Positions 1 through 8,988 of a DNA stretch of 51,177 bases are shown here, one piece after another. The stretch is taken from contig NZ_JALJVC010000026.1 in assembly GCF_022967985.1 (NCBI RefSeq), forward strand, positions 1 to 51,177, given 5' to 3'. The notes under the pieces are model-generated. The model made no database searches and was not told the origin of the DNA. It worked only from the letters and a program-made list of their open reading frames with translations. This DNA comes from Acinetobacter lwoffii (GTDB lineage Bacteria; Pseudomonadota; Gammaproteobacteria; Pseudomonadales; Moraxellaceae). The position numbers were made by a program, and so were the translations under genes. Positions within the stretch are counted from its first letter, which is position 1. Every line of letters starts with the position of its first letter.

Positions 1-15
1 TCCTATAAGGAGAGG

Positions 16-53
16 AAATCCCCCTTTTTCAAAAGGGGGACTGAGGGGGATTT
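16..53. repeat. Nested inverted repeat (C5/G5 palindrome)
   Basis: AAATCCCCC (16-24) can pair with GGGGGATTT (45-53). Alternatively CCCCCTTTT (20-28) pairs with AAAAGGGGG (31-39), so two hairpins compete. It lies beyond the 3' end of psd and resembles short intergenic palindromes elsewhere in this window (92-112, 6280-6301). It could work as a terminator in either direction. Confidence 0.6.
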
Positions 54-91
54 TTATTTATTCTAAACGAGAAAATATTTAATTCCTCCAA

Positions 92-112
92 CCTCCCTTT
101 AATAAAGGGAGG
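92..112 (-). terminator. Palindrome after psd, possible terminator
   Basis: A perfect 9-bp stem, CCTCCCTTT (92-100) with AAAGGGAGG (104-112), and a 3-nt loop, directly downstream of the psd stop on the minus strand. No long T-run follows, so termination is uncertain. The sequence type is close to the palindrome at 6280-6301. Confidence 0.45.
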
Positions 113-121
113 CTAAAATCT

Positions 122-973
122 TTAAACTGTATGCCCCAGCGCTTCACCCATATTCACCAAAGAATTGGCCTTGAATGCGGCATCCCACTGCATTTTATTT
201 TCTTCAAATAAAATCACTGCAGTTGAACCGAGGTAGAAACGCCCCAGCTCCGCCCCTTTTTCCAGGAACAGATCATGCTGATTAAGTTCGATTCGTCCTG
301 AAGGCTTCACTTTGCCAGTTGCCACGGTTTCAATACCCGCCACAATCATCGCGCCGACCAATACCACCGCCATACGGCCGATTTCAGTATCAAACAGGCA
401 GACCATACGTTCGTTGCGTGCAAACAGGCCTGGAATGTTTTCTGCGGTCACCTGGTTTACCGAGAACAGCTCGCCTGGAACATATAGCGTTTCAGTTAAT
501 GTTCCGGCAAATGGCATATGCACCCGATGATAATCACGTGGCGACAAATATACGGTCGCGAATTCACCATTTTTGAATGGCTCAGCCAGTTGCGGATCAG
601 CAATCAGGGCTTCAACGGTAAATTTCTGGCCTTTGGCCTGAAACACATCGCCATTTTCAATTTTACCCAGCTGGGAAATCGCACCATCTGCAGGCGAAAC
701 AATGCTCGTAGCATCTGGATCAACTGCACGGATACCTTCTTTTAGGGCACGGGTAAAAAATTCATTAAATGATTTGAATTTCAGGGCATTGGCCTGTTCA
801 GCAATCGACATATCAATACCATACTGCGCCTTAAAGGCAGTAATTGCAGCAGTTTTGATAATCGGGTTTTCGCTGGCGGCAATTTTACCCACCACCCGAG
901 ACAAGCGATGTTGCGGTACTAATCGTTGAGCTTTAATAAAAAACTGTTGTTTTAAACGTGATGTGATGCTCAA
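122..973 (-). CDS. psd: Phosphatidylserine decarboxylase proenzyme
   Basis: Converts phosphatidylserine to phosphatidylethanolamine at the inner membrane, the last step of PE synthesis. At 283 aa it is the normal bacterial length. The LGST motif at residues 248-251 is the self-cleavage site, with Ser250 becoming the pyruvoyl group of the small alpha chain. Asp96 (SPADG) and the HRVHMP histidines around 149-152 match the Asp-His-Ser machinery of the family. The start overlaps the stop of the upstream rhodanese gene by 4 bp, so the two are almost certainly one transcript, a pairing common in related gammaproteobacteria. Confidence 0.97.
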   Translation of the reverse strand: MSITSRLKQQFFIKAQRLVPQHRLSRVVGKIAASENPIIKTAAITAFKAQYGIDMSIAEQANALKFKSFNEFFTRALKEGIRAVDPDATSIVSPADGAISQLGKIENGDVFQAKGQKFTVEALIADPQLAEPFKNGEFATVYLSPRDYHRVHMPFAGTLTETLYVPGELFSVNQVTAENIPGLFARNERMVCLFDTEIGRMAVVLVGAMIVAGIETVATGKVKPSGRIELNQHDLFLEKGAELGRFYLGSTAVILFEENKMQWDAAFKANSLVNMGEALGHTV

Positions 974-1827
974 GATGGCAGCTCCCCTGTAGCGATTGGA
1001 CTATCGAGGCGGTTGCCCCATTCACTCCACGCACCATCATAGGCTCGAATTTTCCAGCCCAGTAAACGACCCAGAATATAGGCCAAACCTGAGCGGTGAT
1101 GGGACTGGCAGTACACCACAACGGGTTGATTCAAATCAAAGCCCAGTTGTTCCAGACGCTGCTGAGTACGTGGTAAAGGCTGTAATTTTAAATGATTTTC
1201 ACGATTAAGGGCAGTACTCCATTCAAAATGACGTGCTCCCGGAATGTGACCGCCGCGTCGAGCCGCTAAACGTAGGCCAGTATATTCATCTTGTGTACGG
1301 CAATCCCAAATTTGAACCTGTTGATTTTCAACCTGTTGGCGCAGTTCATCATAGCCAATCTGAAAATTCGCCTGATGCTCAAGATTGACCTGCAACACGT
1401 TCTTCACTGGTGCAAACTGTTCCTGACTGGAAGAAGTCGGCAAGCCTGCACCGAGCCAGGCATGAATCCCACCATTCAATAAGCTGGTATTTTCAAAGCC
1501 CAGACAATGCAGGTTCCAGAGCAAACGCCCTGCCCATGCCCCGCCCTCATCATCATAAGCCACCACATGATGTTCAGGAGAAATATTCAGATAATCAATG
1601 AGAGTCTGCAAGCCTTCCGCGTCCGGCAACAGTCCCATTGCCGTTTCTTCCTGACGCACCAGAAGTTTAGGCTTTAAATGCAAGGCATGCGGAATATGCA
1701 GCTGCTCATACACAGAGGCGCGGCTCAGGTCGACAATACGAAGTTTTTCATGGCCCAAATAGGGAACTAAATCTTCTGCCTCAATCAGCAGGCCAAAATT
1801 AAAAGCTGCAGCGGTCATCGTTATCAT
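970..1827 (-). CDS. Two-domain rhodanese (sulfurtransferase)
   Basis: A 285-aa protein with two rhodanese domains: an inactive N-terminal one (about 10-135) and a catalytic C-terminal one (about 155-280). The presumed persulfide-forming Cys240 sits in [11 protein letters not shown]. The active loop CQSHHR differs from the CGSGVT loop of mercaptopyruvate sulfurtransferase, so thiosulfate or another sulfur donor is more likely, but the substrate cannot be set from sequence. It has no signal peptide, so it is cytoplasmic. It is translationally coupled to psd. Two starts are possible (1827, or an ATG 3 codons in); neither has a strong ribosome binding site. Confidence 0.9.
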   Translation of the reverse strand: MITMTAAAFNFGLLIEAEDLVPYLGHEKLRIVDLSRASVYEQLHIPHALHLKPKLLVRQEETAMGLLPDAEGLQTLIDYLNISPEHHVVAYDDEGGAWAGRLLWNLHCLGFENTSLLNGGIHAWLGAGLPTSSSQEQFAPVKNVLQVNLEHQANFQIGYDELRQQVENQQVQIWDCRTQDEYTGLRLAARRGGHIPGARHFEWSTALNRENHLKLQPLPRTQQRLEQLGFDLNQPVVVYCQSHHRSGLAYILGRLLGWKIRAYDGAWSEWGNRLDSPIATGELPS

Positions 1828-1943
1828 GGCTATTATTGGTCAAATCCTGTTGATCTTAGCACAGCTGGTTTTTAGACTTATGCGCTTTCTTTGCAGATGA
1901 TTAGCAAGATTTTAGCTAAACCCTAGTCTTAAATACTCTTGCA

Positions 1944-1973
1944 TAAAAAAACCGCATCTGCATAGACACGGTT
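1944..1973 (-). terminator. Intrinsic terminator after pncB
   Basis: On the minus strand AACCG (complement of 1969-1973) pairs with CGGTT (1950-1954), with an inner 3-bp TCT/AGA stem, followed by a run of seven T. It lies 30-60 bp downstream of the pncB stop. Confidence 0.7.
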
Positions 1974-2002
1974 CTTTAAAATTATGAATTGTTCAAACTG
2001 AC

Positions 2003-3208
2003 TTAGGCAGGTTCATTGATCTCAAAAACCTGACGTAAATAGGCCAGGAACGTATCATTATCGGTCATGGTTTTGCCCGGACTATCCGAGATTTTGGCTA
2101 CTGACTGACGGTTACATTCCACCAGTTTCAGCACAATATTGAGTGGGGTTTGCCCCATATCATTGGTCAGATTGGTGCCAATGCCGAAACTGACCTGAAA
2201 ACGGTCTTTAAAGTACTGATGCAATTTCCAGGCTTTTTCCAGATTCAGGCCATCACTAAAGGTCAGCATCTTAGTTTTGCTGTCTATTTTCAGCTTTTTG
2301 TAGTGTGCATAGGCCTTGTCACCCCATTCATAAGGGTCGCCACTATCATGACGCAAGCCATCAAACAGTTTGGCAAAGTACAGGTCAAAGTCACGCAAGA
2401 ACGCATCCATCCCGACTACATCGGTCAAGGCAATGCCCAAGTCACCACGATATTCCTGTACCCAGCTTTCCAGTGCAGATTTCTGGAAATTACGTAAACG
2501 TACGTCCAGCGCCTGAAAAGCTTGCAGGAATTCATGCGCCATGGTACCAATCGGGGTAATGCCCAGCTCTTTGGCTAACAGTACATTACTGGTCCCACGG
2601 AACACATGCGGTGCGGCTTTGTGAAATTCTTCGACCACATGCTTTTGCCAATCGAAACTGTAACGGCGACGCGTACCAAAATCTGACACCAAGAATGGTG
2701 GATCATTGGGGTTTTGCGCAGCGTCATACTGTTTTAACAGCTCGATTTTGGCTTTTAAACGGCGCTCGCCTTCTGCCAATACTTCAGGCGTGCGAATGCG
2801 GCTGAAATACAGTTCATTGACAATAGCGAGAACGAATATCTCAAACATCATCGCCTGAACCATCGGGCCTTCCACAACAATATCCAGACGGCCTTGACTG
2901 TCGATACTGGCCTTGATGAAACGGCGCTTGAGCTGGAACAGTTCCAGATAATCGACAAAGTCGCTTTTGATAAAACGTAAGCTTCTTAAATATTGCAGTT
3001 CATCTTCTTTGAATTTGAGCTGACACAGCAGGTCCAGTTGATGATTCAGGTCATCCAGAATATCCGTCAGTGGATAGACTGTATCTTCCAGATTACGACA
3101 ACGGAAATGGTAGACACTATGCGTTTGCGGAAACTTGTGTAAGACCACTTGTAACATGGTGAATTTGTACAAGTCAGTATCTAACAGAGAATGGATAATT
3201 GGAGCCAT
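2003..3208 (-). CDS. pncB: Nicotinate phosphoribosyltransferase
   Basis: Makes nicotinate mononucleotide from nicotinate and PRPP with ATP hydrolysis, the committed step of the Preiss-Handler NAD salvage route. At 401 aa it matches the E. coli-type enzyme. Family landmarks are the N-terminal [22 protein letters not shown], and [11 protein letters not shown], which carries the histidine that is phosphorylated in this family. It is a single gene with its own terminator. It fits functionally with pncA (13.7 kb), which supplies nicotinate, and nadC (26.1 kb), which makes the same product de novo. Confidence 0.97.
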   Translation of the reverse strand: MAPIIHSLLDTDLYKFTMLQVVLHKFPQTHSVYHFRCRNLEDTVYPLTDILDDLNHQLDLLCQLKFKEDELQYLRSLRFIKSDFVDYLELFQLKRRFIKASIDSQGRLDIVVEGPMVQAMMFEIFVLAIVNELYFSRIRTPEVLAEGERRLKAKIELLKQYDAAQNPNDPPFLVSDFGTRRRYSFDWQKHVVEEFHKAAPHVFRGTSNVLLAKELGITPIGTMAHEFLQAFQALDVRLRNFQKSALESWVQEYRGDLGIALTDVVGMDAFLRDFDLYFAKLFDGLRHDSGDPYEWGDKAYAHYKKLKIDSKTKMLTFSDGLNLEKAWKLHQYFKDRFQVSFGIGTNLTNDMGQTPLNIVLKLVECNRQSVAKISDSPGKTMTDNDTFLAYLRQVFEINEPA

Positions 3209-3327
3209 AACTAAGGGAATATCGCTGTGCTTATCTCTGCATTAAAGCATAAAAAGTCGTGCAATAATGCAGGATTTACGTACAGCTGGCTGTATTTGCG
3301 ACAAAAGTATCAGAAGCATAACCCGGT

Positions 3328-3858
3328 TTATTTCTGTGATTTGAACTGAGCTTTTTCCTGTTCCTGAATCAGTTTCTGCAACTGTTTTTCCTGACCAATG
3401 ACCTTAGCAAATTCGGCTGTGGTCTTTTGTCCGGTTTTTTTCGCCTGGGCATCACAATCCACCTGACGCAGCTGCTTGGCAATCGCAAATTCCATCTTGA
3501 ATAAAGCCCCCATCAAGGCTGTATTGCCTCGATTGTCTCGAGCACAGCGGTCGGCACCATGTTTAAGCAAGCGGGTGACAATATCCTGATGACCATAATA
3601 AGTCGCCATTATCAGTGGTGTATAACCGTCTTTATTGCGTACATCGACCGGAAAGCCATGTTTTAAAAATTCGTTGATAACTTCGCTATTGCCAATTTTG
3701 GCAGCAGCAAAGAACAGGTTGACCAATTCCTGTTGTGAGTTCATCTGAACATGGTTCACAGTTTTAGCGGGGGAGATCTCCTTCGCGACAGTCACGTTTG
3801 CGAATGCGGAACCTATCGTGAGAATACTGGCTAAAAACACAGATGACATAACTTTCAT
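3328..3858 (-). CDS. Exported ankyrin-repeat protein (AnkB-like)
   Basis: A 176-aa protein with an N-terminal signal peptide (MKVMSSVFLASILTIGSAFA, likely cut after AFA) and about three ankyrin repeats across residues 45-140; the best is DGYTPLIMATYYGHQDIVTR. The C-terminus is lysine/glutamine-rich. The start has GGAG 8 nt upstream. It lies 185 bp downstream of, and on the same strand as, an exported catalase. This matches the katB-ankB pair of Pseudomonas, where AnkB supports periplasmic catalase activity. The role here is inferred from that pairing; the fold call itself is firm. Confidence 0.85.
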   Translation of the reverse strand: MKVMSSVFLASILTIGSAFANVTVAKEISPAKTVNHVQMNSQQELVNLFFAAAKIGNSEVINEFLKHGFPVDVRNKDGYTPLIMATYYGHQDIVTRLLKHGADRCARDNRGNTALMGALFKMEFAIAKQLRQVDCDAQAKKTGQKTTAEFAKVIGQEKQLQKLIQEQEKAQFKSQK

Positions 3859-3938
3859 GATGAACTCCAGCAGAAATCGAAGGGAAATTTAAGTCCTGAA
3901 AAACTGAATTATCCTGAGATGAGATGAAAAACGGAGTG

Positions 3939-3986
3939 CCTGTAAAACTCCCCCTAGGGTGCAGGAAAGGTTTGGAGTATTACAGG
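3939..3986 (-). repeat. Long inverted repeat between catalase and ankyrin genes
   Basis: CCTGTAA (3939-3945) plus ACTCC (3947-3951) pair with GGAGT (3974-3978) plus TTACAGG (3980-3986), giving 12 bp with one A-A mismatch. No T-run follows directly on the minus strand, so it reads more like an mRNA-processing or partial-termination hairpin between two cotranscribed genes than a full terminator. Confidence 0.5.
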
Positions 3987-4043
3987 ACTTTTTGGAGGTG
4001 ATGCGCTATGCCCTAGTCACCAATTCCTCAAGACCAATCGGGA

Positions 4044-5558
4044 TTAGTCTTTTAATTTTGCAGCTTTTGCTTTAACGATTGAGATGTCGCCATTTACAGC
4101 TTTAGTCATGCGCATACCGTAGTCAGCATCTGCCTTGTAGAAGTAAGACAACATGATGTGCTTGGTTTCTGAATCTTTCACTGCACCTAAGTCAGCAGTA
4201 AGGTTCATGATCAGGTCATCTTTCTCTTTGGCCGTGTATGAACGGTACAGCTCACCTGCCTGTTTGAAGTTCTGCTCTTTCACGCCAATTTGCTGTACAT
4301 GACCAGATAATGGAGTTTGAACCGCACGTGCTTTTTCAGTTGCAGCTTTTGGCTCTTTACGGCTTGGCTCATAGTTCACATCCGAGTCATGCTCAGAGAT
4401 ATTCATGTAGCCATCTTGGTTATTGTTGTTCACATTTACCACTGGACGGTTCACCGGAATTTGCTGGTGGTTGGCGCCTAAACGGTACATTTGCGTATCT
4501 GAGTAAGAGAAGATACGGCCTTGTAACAGACGGTCTTCTGATGGCTCGATGCCTGGTACCAGGTTACCTGGCGCAAATGCCGACTGTTCAGTCTCGTTGA
4601 AGAAGTTCTTCGGCATACGGTTCAGCGTCAATGTACCGACTTTCACTTCTGGAACCAGATTGGTTGGCCAGATTTTGGTTGGATCTAGCGGATCGAAATC
4701 AAAGCTGTTCAGATCTTTAGGATCAAGCACCTGAATATACAGATCCCATTTCGGGAAATTACCTGCATAGATGTTGTTATAAAGATCATTGGTCAAGTGA
4801 TTGAAATCTTTACCTTGTTGTACAGCCGCTTCTTTGACGTTCAAGCCCTTCACACCCTGTTTAGAGCGGAAGTTGAATTTCACGTACTTGTATTCGCCTT
4901 TGTCGTTATACAGTTTGTAGGCATGTACACCGAAACCGTCCTGTTCGCGGTAGCTGGTTGGGACACCTTGCTTGCCATAAACATAAGTCAGCATGTTGGT
5001 TGCCCAAGGCTGGCTAGACAGGAAGTCAAATACACGGTTGGCATCTTGTACATTGGTGACCGGGCTTGGTTTCATCGCATGGATGAAATCCGGGAATTTG
5101 ATCGCATCACGGATAAAGAAGACTGGCGTCTGGTTACCGACTAAGTCCCAGTTACCTTCCTGGGTATAGAATTTGATGGCGAAACCATGAGGGTCACGTA
5201 GGGTTTCTGGTGAACTTTTACCATGAATGACGGTAGACATACGCACAAAAACTGGAGTTTTGGTACCGGCCTTGAATAAAGAAGCAATTGTTAAATCAGA
5301 CAGATCTTTCGTAGTAACGAATTCACCATAAGCCCCTGTACCACGTGCGTGAACCACACGTTCAGGAATACGCTCACGACCAAAACGTTGTAGTTTTTGA
5401 ACCAGTTGCACATCTTGCAGCAAAGTTGGACCTTGTGGACCCGCAGTGATCGAGTTCTGGTTGTCGCCAACTGGTGCCCCGTTATCTTTGGTTAATGGTG
5501 CAGCTTGTGCAGCTGTCACCGTTGCAAGCATTGCAACAAGTAATGAACGCTTAAACAT
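4044..5558 (-). CDS. Exported haem catalase (KatB-like)
   Basis: Breaks down hydrogen peroxide. The open frame could begin at 5615, but the ATG at 5558 is preferred: GAGAG lies upstream and the product then begins with a clean signal peptide (MFKRSLLVAMLATVTAAQA), giving 504 aa. Family landmarks are the distal histidine in RVVHARGTGAYGEF, the distal asparagine region DLVGNQTPVFFIRDA, and the haem-ligand tyrosine in RIFSYSDTQMYRLG. It is a small-subunit catalase without the large C-terminal domain. The signal peptide puts it in the periplasm, as for Pseudomonas KatB. The upstream gap holds an AT-rich GATA...TATC dyad (5662-5680) that loosely recalls an OxyR half-site; I do not claim it as a site. 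Confidence 0.93.
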   Translation of the reverse strand: MFKRSLLVAMLATVTAAQAAPLTKDNGAPVGDNQNSITAGPQGPTLLQDVQLVQKLQRFGRERIPERVVHARGTGAYGEFVTTKDLSDLTIASLFKAGTKTPVFVRMSTVIHGKSSPETLRDPHGFAIKFYTQEGNWDLVGNQTPVFFIRDAIKFPDFIHAMKPSPVTNVQDANRVFDFLSSQPWATNMLTYVYGKQGVPTSYREQDGFGVHAYKLYNDKGEYKYVKFNFRSKQGVKGLNVKEAAVQQGKDFNHLTNDLYNNIYAGNFPKWDLYIQVLDPKDLNSFDFDPLDPTKIWPTNLVPEVKVGTLTLNRMPKNFFNETEQSAFAPGNLVPGIEPSEDRLLQGRIFSYSDTQMYRLGANHQQIPVNRPVVNVNNNNQDGYMNISEHDSDVNYEPSRKEPKAATEKARAVQTPLSGHVQQIGVKEQNFKQAGELYRSYTAKEKDDLIMNLTADLGAVKDSETKHIMLSYFYKADADYGMRMTKAVNGDISIVKAKAAKLKD

Positions 5559-5785
5559 TTCTAAATCTCTCAATTTAATACCTTTCCTGCATGCAGCTAA
5601 GATACTTGAGAGCAAAAAATAGATAAAACAGATAATTTTTATGATTATGATCGTGTTTTTAGATAGTTTAAAATATTATCAATGCTAATCAATAAATTAA
5701 GCTCATTTTTTAGACATAAACTTAATAATAGATGAGTCTGATCTTGCTACAATGGCGGCAATTTTGAATCTGACTGAAATTAATT

Positions 5786-6226
5786 ATGCGTGCATTATTA
5801 CAACGGGTACTGGAAGCCAAAGTAGTGGTCGATGGTGAAACCACCGGAGAAATTGGCAAAGGTATTTTAGTTTTTCTGGGCCTCGGTAAAGAAGACAATC
5901 TGGAAAAGGGCAAAAAACTTATTAATAAAATATTGAAATATCGCTTCTTTGATGATGAGCAAGGCAAGATGGGCTGGAATGTCAGTCAGGCCGGTGGCGG
6001 TTTACTACTGGTGTCCCAATTTACCTTGGTGGCGCAAACCCAGAAAGGCTTACGTCCGGATTTTGGCCCAGCTATGTCACCTGCCGAGGCTAAAGCCCTT
6101 TATGAGCAACTGGTGGAGTATGCCCAAAGCCAGTTTGAACATGTACAAACCGGTATTTTTGCCGCCGACATGAAAGTGCATCTGGTCAATGATGGGCCGG
6201 TGACATTTAATCTGGAAGTAGAATGA
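5786..6226 (+). CDS. dtd: D-aminoacyl-tRNA deacylase
   Basis: Frees tRNAs wrongly charged with D-amino acids or glycine. At 146 aa it is typical. The substrate pocket motif SQFTL and the C-terminal cross-subunit NDGPVTF motif (Gly-cisPro) are both present. It is divergent from the catalase gene, with about 230 bp between them, and is followed at once by an intrinsic terminator, so it is monocistronic. Confidence 0.97.
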   Translation: MRALLQRVLEAKVVVDGETTGEIGKGILVFLGLGKEDNLEKGKKLINKILKYRFFDDEQGKMGWNVSQAGGGLLLVSQFTLVAQTQKGLRPDFGPAMSPAEAKALYEQLVEYAQSQFEHVQTGIFAADMKVHLVNDGPVTFNLEVE

Positions 6227-6232
6227 TTCAGT

Positions 6233-6260
6233 AAAAAAGCCCTCGAATTGAGGGCTTTTT
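6233..6260 (+). terminator. Bidirectional terminator, dtd / SCP2 gene
   Basis: AAAAAGCCCTC and GAGGGCTTTTT flank a short AATT loop. T-runs occur on both strands, so it can serve dtd (plus) and the convergent gene at 6320-6799 (minus). Confidence 0.9.
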
Positions 6261-6279
6261 CTATTTAATCCTCCCCTAG

Positions 6280-6301
6280 CCCCTCCTTTAAAAAGGAGGG
6301 G
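6280..6301. repeat. REP-like short palindrome
   Basis: CCCCTCCTTT (6280-6289) and AAAGGAGGGG (6292-6301) form a perfect 10-bp stem with a 2-nt loop, right after the dtd terminator. It is similar in type and setting to the palindromes at 16-53 and 92-112, suggesting a dispersed intergenic repeat family. Confidence 0.6.
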
Positions 6302-6319
6302 GAACTAAGCGGAAGTTTC

Positions 6320-6799
6320 TTATTTACCAGTTTTTTCTTTAATAAACTGGCGTACCATTTTCACTTTTTCTTTGACCGGTTTTGGCAGTTTAGGCGGAAT
6401 CATTTTCGCGACCTGGTTAAACCAGACCAGCAGACCAAAATCGCCTTCCATTTTAATCGTGCCACTTTGCATACCAGTCATGAATGCAGTTGGATCACCT
6501 TTAAGCAATGTTTTTACACCCTGTTCACTGTCAGCAAACTGCAACACAAAATCGGCTTTTTCAGCATCACCAGAAACGGTATCGATATGACCGTTATCCA
6601 CAATGATCTGACGAGCCATACCTTCATCCGTACCAATCTGGATACGGAATTGACGTCCATGTACCAGTTCAATGAATTTTGGGCTGGTACGTGCCAACTG
6701 CTTCATACGTAAAGCTAAACCTGCGACCAGTAAGTCCAGCGGATCTGTACTCATATCAATAAGAGGAAGTTTTAACACAGGAATGGACGACAGTTTCAT
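6320..6799 (-). CDS. SCP2 sterol-binding domain protein
   Basis: A 159-aa cytoplasmic protein covered by one SCP2-like domain (about residues 25-135; note DFVLQFADSEQGVKTLLKGDP and SGTIKMEGDFGLLVWF). SCP2 domains bind lipids or other hydrophobic ligands in a tunnel. The sequence does not look especially like UbiT or UbiJ, the ubiquinone-pathway members of the fold, so no pathway is assigned. The start at 6799 lacks a clear ribosome binding site; an internal Met at residue 16 is an alternative. Confidence 0.8.
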   Translation of the reverse strand: MKLSSIPVLKLPLIDMSTDPLDLLVAGLALRMKQLARTSPKFIELVHGRQFRIQIGTDEGMARQIIVDNGHIDTVSGDAEKADFVLQFADSEQGVKTLLKGDPTAFMTGMQSGTIKMEGDFGLLVWFNQVAKMIPPKLPKPVKEKVKMVRQFIKEKTGK

Positions 6800-6895
6800 G
6801 GAGGATGCCTATTCTAATTGTACGAAAATTGACAAATATCCTAGCATAGTTCTGGGCTAGGTGGATTATGCAGTTTGTATCATATTTCCAAATTG

Positions 6896-6923
6896 AAAAA
6901 TGCACCCGTGGGTGCATTTTTTT
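6896..6923 (-). terminator. Bidirectional intrinsic terminator
   Basis: TGCACCC (6901-6907) and GGGTGCA (6910-6916) flanked by A and T runs. It lies just beyond the stop of the minus-strand gene at 6941-7276. Confidence 0.85.
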
Positions 6924-6940
6924 CATTGCAACTTGTAGAA

Positions 6941-7276
6941 TTAACGGCTTGAAAGCTGCTGCTGGTCGTCTTCATACACTGGCGTATGTTCGATGCAACG
7001 GCGTTTTGCCAAAGCACGCTCAGCACGACGATCTTCACGCAACAACAGGCCAGTTACCACCATCATGACCGCAGTTAACGCGCTCAGATAACTATACGTC
7101 ATTGGTAGCTCAAACCAAGTTTGAGTTCCTACACGAATCACCTCGATCAGGCCCCATACCAGCATCCCGGCCGCCATAAAGCTTAACCAGCGACGATAAG
7201 GCGAGAAGAACACAGCAAGCACAGCTACAGCGACTAAACTGAAGCCCACAATCGTTGCTAAATTCGCTGTTACCAT
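6941..7276 (-). CDS. Small membrane protein of unknown function
   Basis: I do not recognise a family. The ATG at 7276 is chosen over the longer frame (7321) because GGAGGGGG lies about 7 nt upstream; the product is then 111 aa. It shows three hydrophobic segments (about 7-24, 31-47 and 62-77) and a charged, soluble C-terminal tail rich in Arg, Glu and Gln, ending in DDQQQLSSR. It is likely an inner-membrane protein with a cytoplasmic tail, and is monocistronic with its own terminator. Confidence 0.75.
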   Translation of the reverse strand: MVTANLATIVGFSLVAVAVLAVFFSPYRRWLSFMAAGMLVWGLIEVIRVGTQTWFELPMTYSYLSALTAVMMVVTGLLLREDRRAERALAKRRCIEHTPVYEDDQQQLSSR

Positions 7277-7500
7277 ATAACCCCCTCCATCCAGATAGAT
7301 AGTTTCCGCTTGATATTGCAACGCTTCTATCTATTGAATTTCGTTAAATCAATAAAGTGGAATCTGTTGATTTGTATCTCTATGCCTGCATTATGCTGAG
7401 TTTTTTGCATAAAAAAAGTCCTGTCATCCAGCCTAACGACATACTTTGTCGCGATATTATATTGTCATTACATTTTTTGCTTTTCACATTTTTGTGGATC

Positions 7501-7529
7501 AATGACTGCGCCAATGTTGGCGTGTCATT
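7501..7529. repeat. Unexplained inverted repeat
   Basis: AATGAC (7501-7506) and CGCCA (7509-7513) pair with TGGCG (7518-7522) and GTCATT (7524-7529): 11 bp around a 4-nt loop with a small internal bulge. It is about 225 bp upstream of the membrane-protein start. A T-run occurs only 16 nt later on the plus strand, so it is not a canonical terminator. It may be an operator or part of an RNA. Confidence 0.5.
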
Positions 7530-7642
7530 ACAAAATTATCAGTAGTTTTTTTAAGTGAAAAAATTATTTTTCCGTTTAAGATGATCGATGTTTTTGTAGC
7601 CATATTTCAGATATTCCTTATATCACTCACATCATAAGCAAT

Positions 7643-7665
7643 AAAAAACGCGACCCAAAGGTCGC
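7643..7665 (-). terminator. Intrinsic terminator after serB
   Basis: On the minus strand a GCGACC/GGTCGC stem with a 4-nt loop is followed by a T-run (A-run at 7643-7648 on plus). Confidence 0.85.
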
Positions 7666-7690
7666 ATTTAAAATCAATCAAAGCCTGTAC

Positions 7691-8911
7691 TTATGCACGG
7701 TTCAGGTCTTTATCATGTACGCCGAGCAGATACAGCACCCCATCCAGACCGACGCTAGAAATCGCCTGATTGGCATTTTGGCGTACCAATGGTTTGGCAC
7801 GGAAAGCCACACCGAGTCCTGCAATGGATAACATTGGCAAGTCATTGGCGCCATCACCGACTGCGATGGTTTGTTCCAGGGAAATCCCCATTTCTTGGGC
7901 GATTTCACCGAGCAAGAAGGCTTTGCGTGCGCCATCGACGATATGGCCTTTGACTTCACCGGTAACGACCCCATCCTGCACATCGAGCGCGTTGGCATGC
8001 ACTTCATCAATATCCAGTTTAGTTTGCAGATATTCCGCAAAATACTGAAAACCACCTGAAAGGATTGCGGTACGGTAACCCAATGCTTTTAAAGTCGAAA
8101 TCAGGCGTTCAGCCCCTTCGGTAATGGTCAGGCGCTCGGCAATTTTCGGAAGTACCGATGCATCCATGCCTTTTAATAAAGCGACACGGGCACGGAAGCT
8201 TTGCTGGAAATCCAGCTCGCCTTGCATGGCACGTTCGGTAATTTCTGCGACCTGTTCACCGACGCCGGCTTCAATTGCCAGTTCGTCAATAACTTCCTGC
8301 TCGATCAAGGTCGAGTCCATATCAAAGCAAACCAGACGGCGGTTACGGCGATAGGCATTATCTTCCTGTACCGCGACATCGACATTAAGTTCAGTGGATA
8401 AACGCAAACAGGCCTCACGCATGGCAGCTGCATCTAGCATTTGTCCACTTAAACCGAACTGGACACAGGCACGTTTTGGCCCGCTGCTCTGGCCATCTAA
8501 AGCGGGGCGACCAGACAGACGGGTCACGGTTTCAATATTAAAGCCCTGACCCGAGACAATCTGGGTCACGGCTTGCAGATGAGAGGCATTTAATTCAGGG
8601 GCCAATGCCGTTACGATATAACGTGTGCGTCCACCCTCTTTGACCCACTGATCATATTCAGTCGCAGAGATCGGTTTAAAGCGCACAGTTAACCCGATAT
8701 CATGTGCTAGAATCAGGATCTCCTTCATGGCTAATGCTGTCGCTGTCTGGTCTTCAGAGGCTACAACAATACCTAAGGTTAACTGATTATGAATAACCGC
8801 TTGCCCTACATCTAAAATCTGTAGGGAATGGGCGGACAAAACCTGCATTAATCGTGTAAATTGATTAGGCTGGTCAGGTCCTAAGAATGATATAAGAATG
8901 ATTTCTCGCAT
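7691..8911 (-). CDS. serB: Phosphoserine phosphatase
   Basis: Last step of serine synthesis: O-phosphoserine to serine plus phosphate. At 406 aa it belongs to the long form, with an N-terminal ACT-like regulatory part (about 1-175; two ACT-type halves starting MREIILISFLGPDQPN and TRYIVTALAPEL) and a C-terminal HAD phosphatase. Catalytic Asp197 and Asp199 lie in CFDMDSTLIEQE; motif II is ILSGGFQYFA and motif IV is VGDGANDLPML. It is divergent from the smp-like gene at 8989, the same arrangement as serB/smp in E. coli. Confidence 0.97.
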   Translation of the reverse strand: MREIILISFLGPDQPNQFTRLMQVLSAHSLQILDVGQAVIHNQLTLGIVVASEDQTATALAMKEILILAHDIGLTVRFKPISATEYDQWVKEGGRTRYIVTALAPELNASHLQAVTQIVSGQGFNIETVTRLSGRPALDGQSSGPKRACVQFGLSGQMLDAAAMREACLRLSTELNVDVAVQEDNAYRRNRRLVCFDMDSTLIEQEVIDELAIEAGVGEQVAEITERAMQGELDFQQSFRARVALLKGMDASVLPKIAERLTITEGAERLISTLKALGYRTAILSGGFQYFAEYLQTKLDIDEVHANALDVQDGVVTGEVKGHIVDGARKAFLLGEIAQEMGISLEQTIAVGDGANDLPMLSIAGLGVAFRAKPLVRQNANQAISSVGLDGVLYLLGVHDKDLNRA

Positions 8912-8988
8912 GAATTGACTCGGGTCTGAGCTACAACTATTGTTAGAATCATAATCGAAATTGAACAGAATTGCCTTGGAAGTTTACG

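Larger units (their letters stand above)
7277..7690. other. Gene-free gap, 414 bp
   Basis: AT-rich DNA between the small membrane protein and serB. It contains the serB terminator (7643-7665) and a strong unexplained inverted repeat (7501-7529). I find no convincing coding frame. Confidence 0.6.

Noticed and set aside
2150..2497. Plus-strand 115-aa frame opposite pncB
   Set aside because: Antisense shadow of a well-conserved enzyme; the product has no recognisable domain.
5662..5680. OxyR site upstream of the catalase gene
   Set aside because: The GATA...TATC dyad has wrong half-site spacing (ATAG-N7-CTAT expected) and only one good half; kept as a remark only.
7702..8055. 117-aa frame inside serB in another frame
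   Set aside because: It lies entirely within the HAD domain of serB and has no domain of its own.
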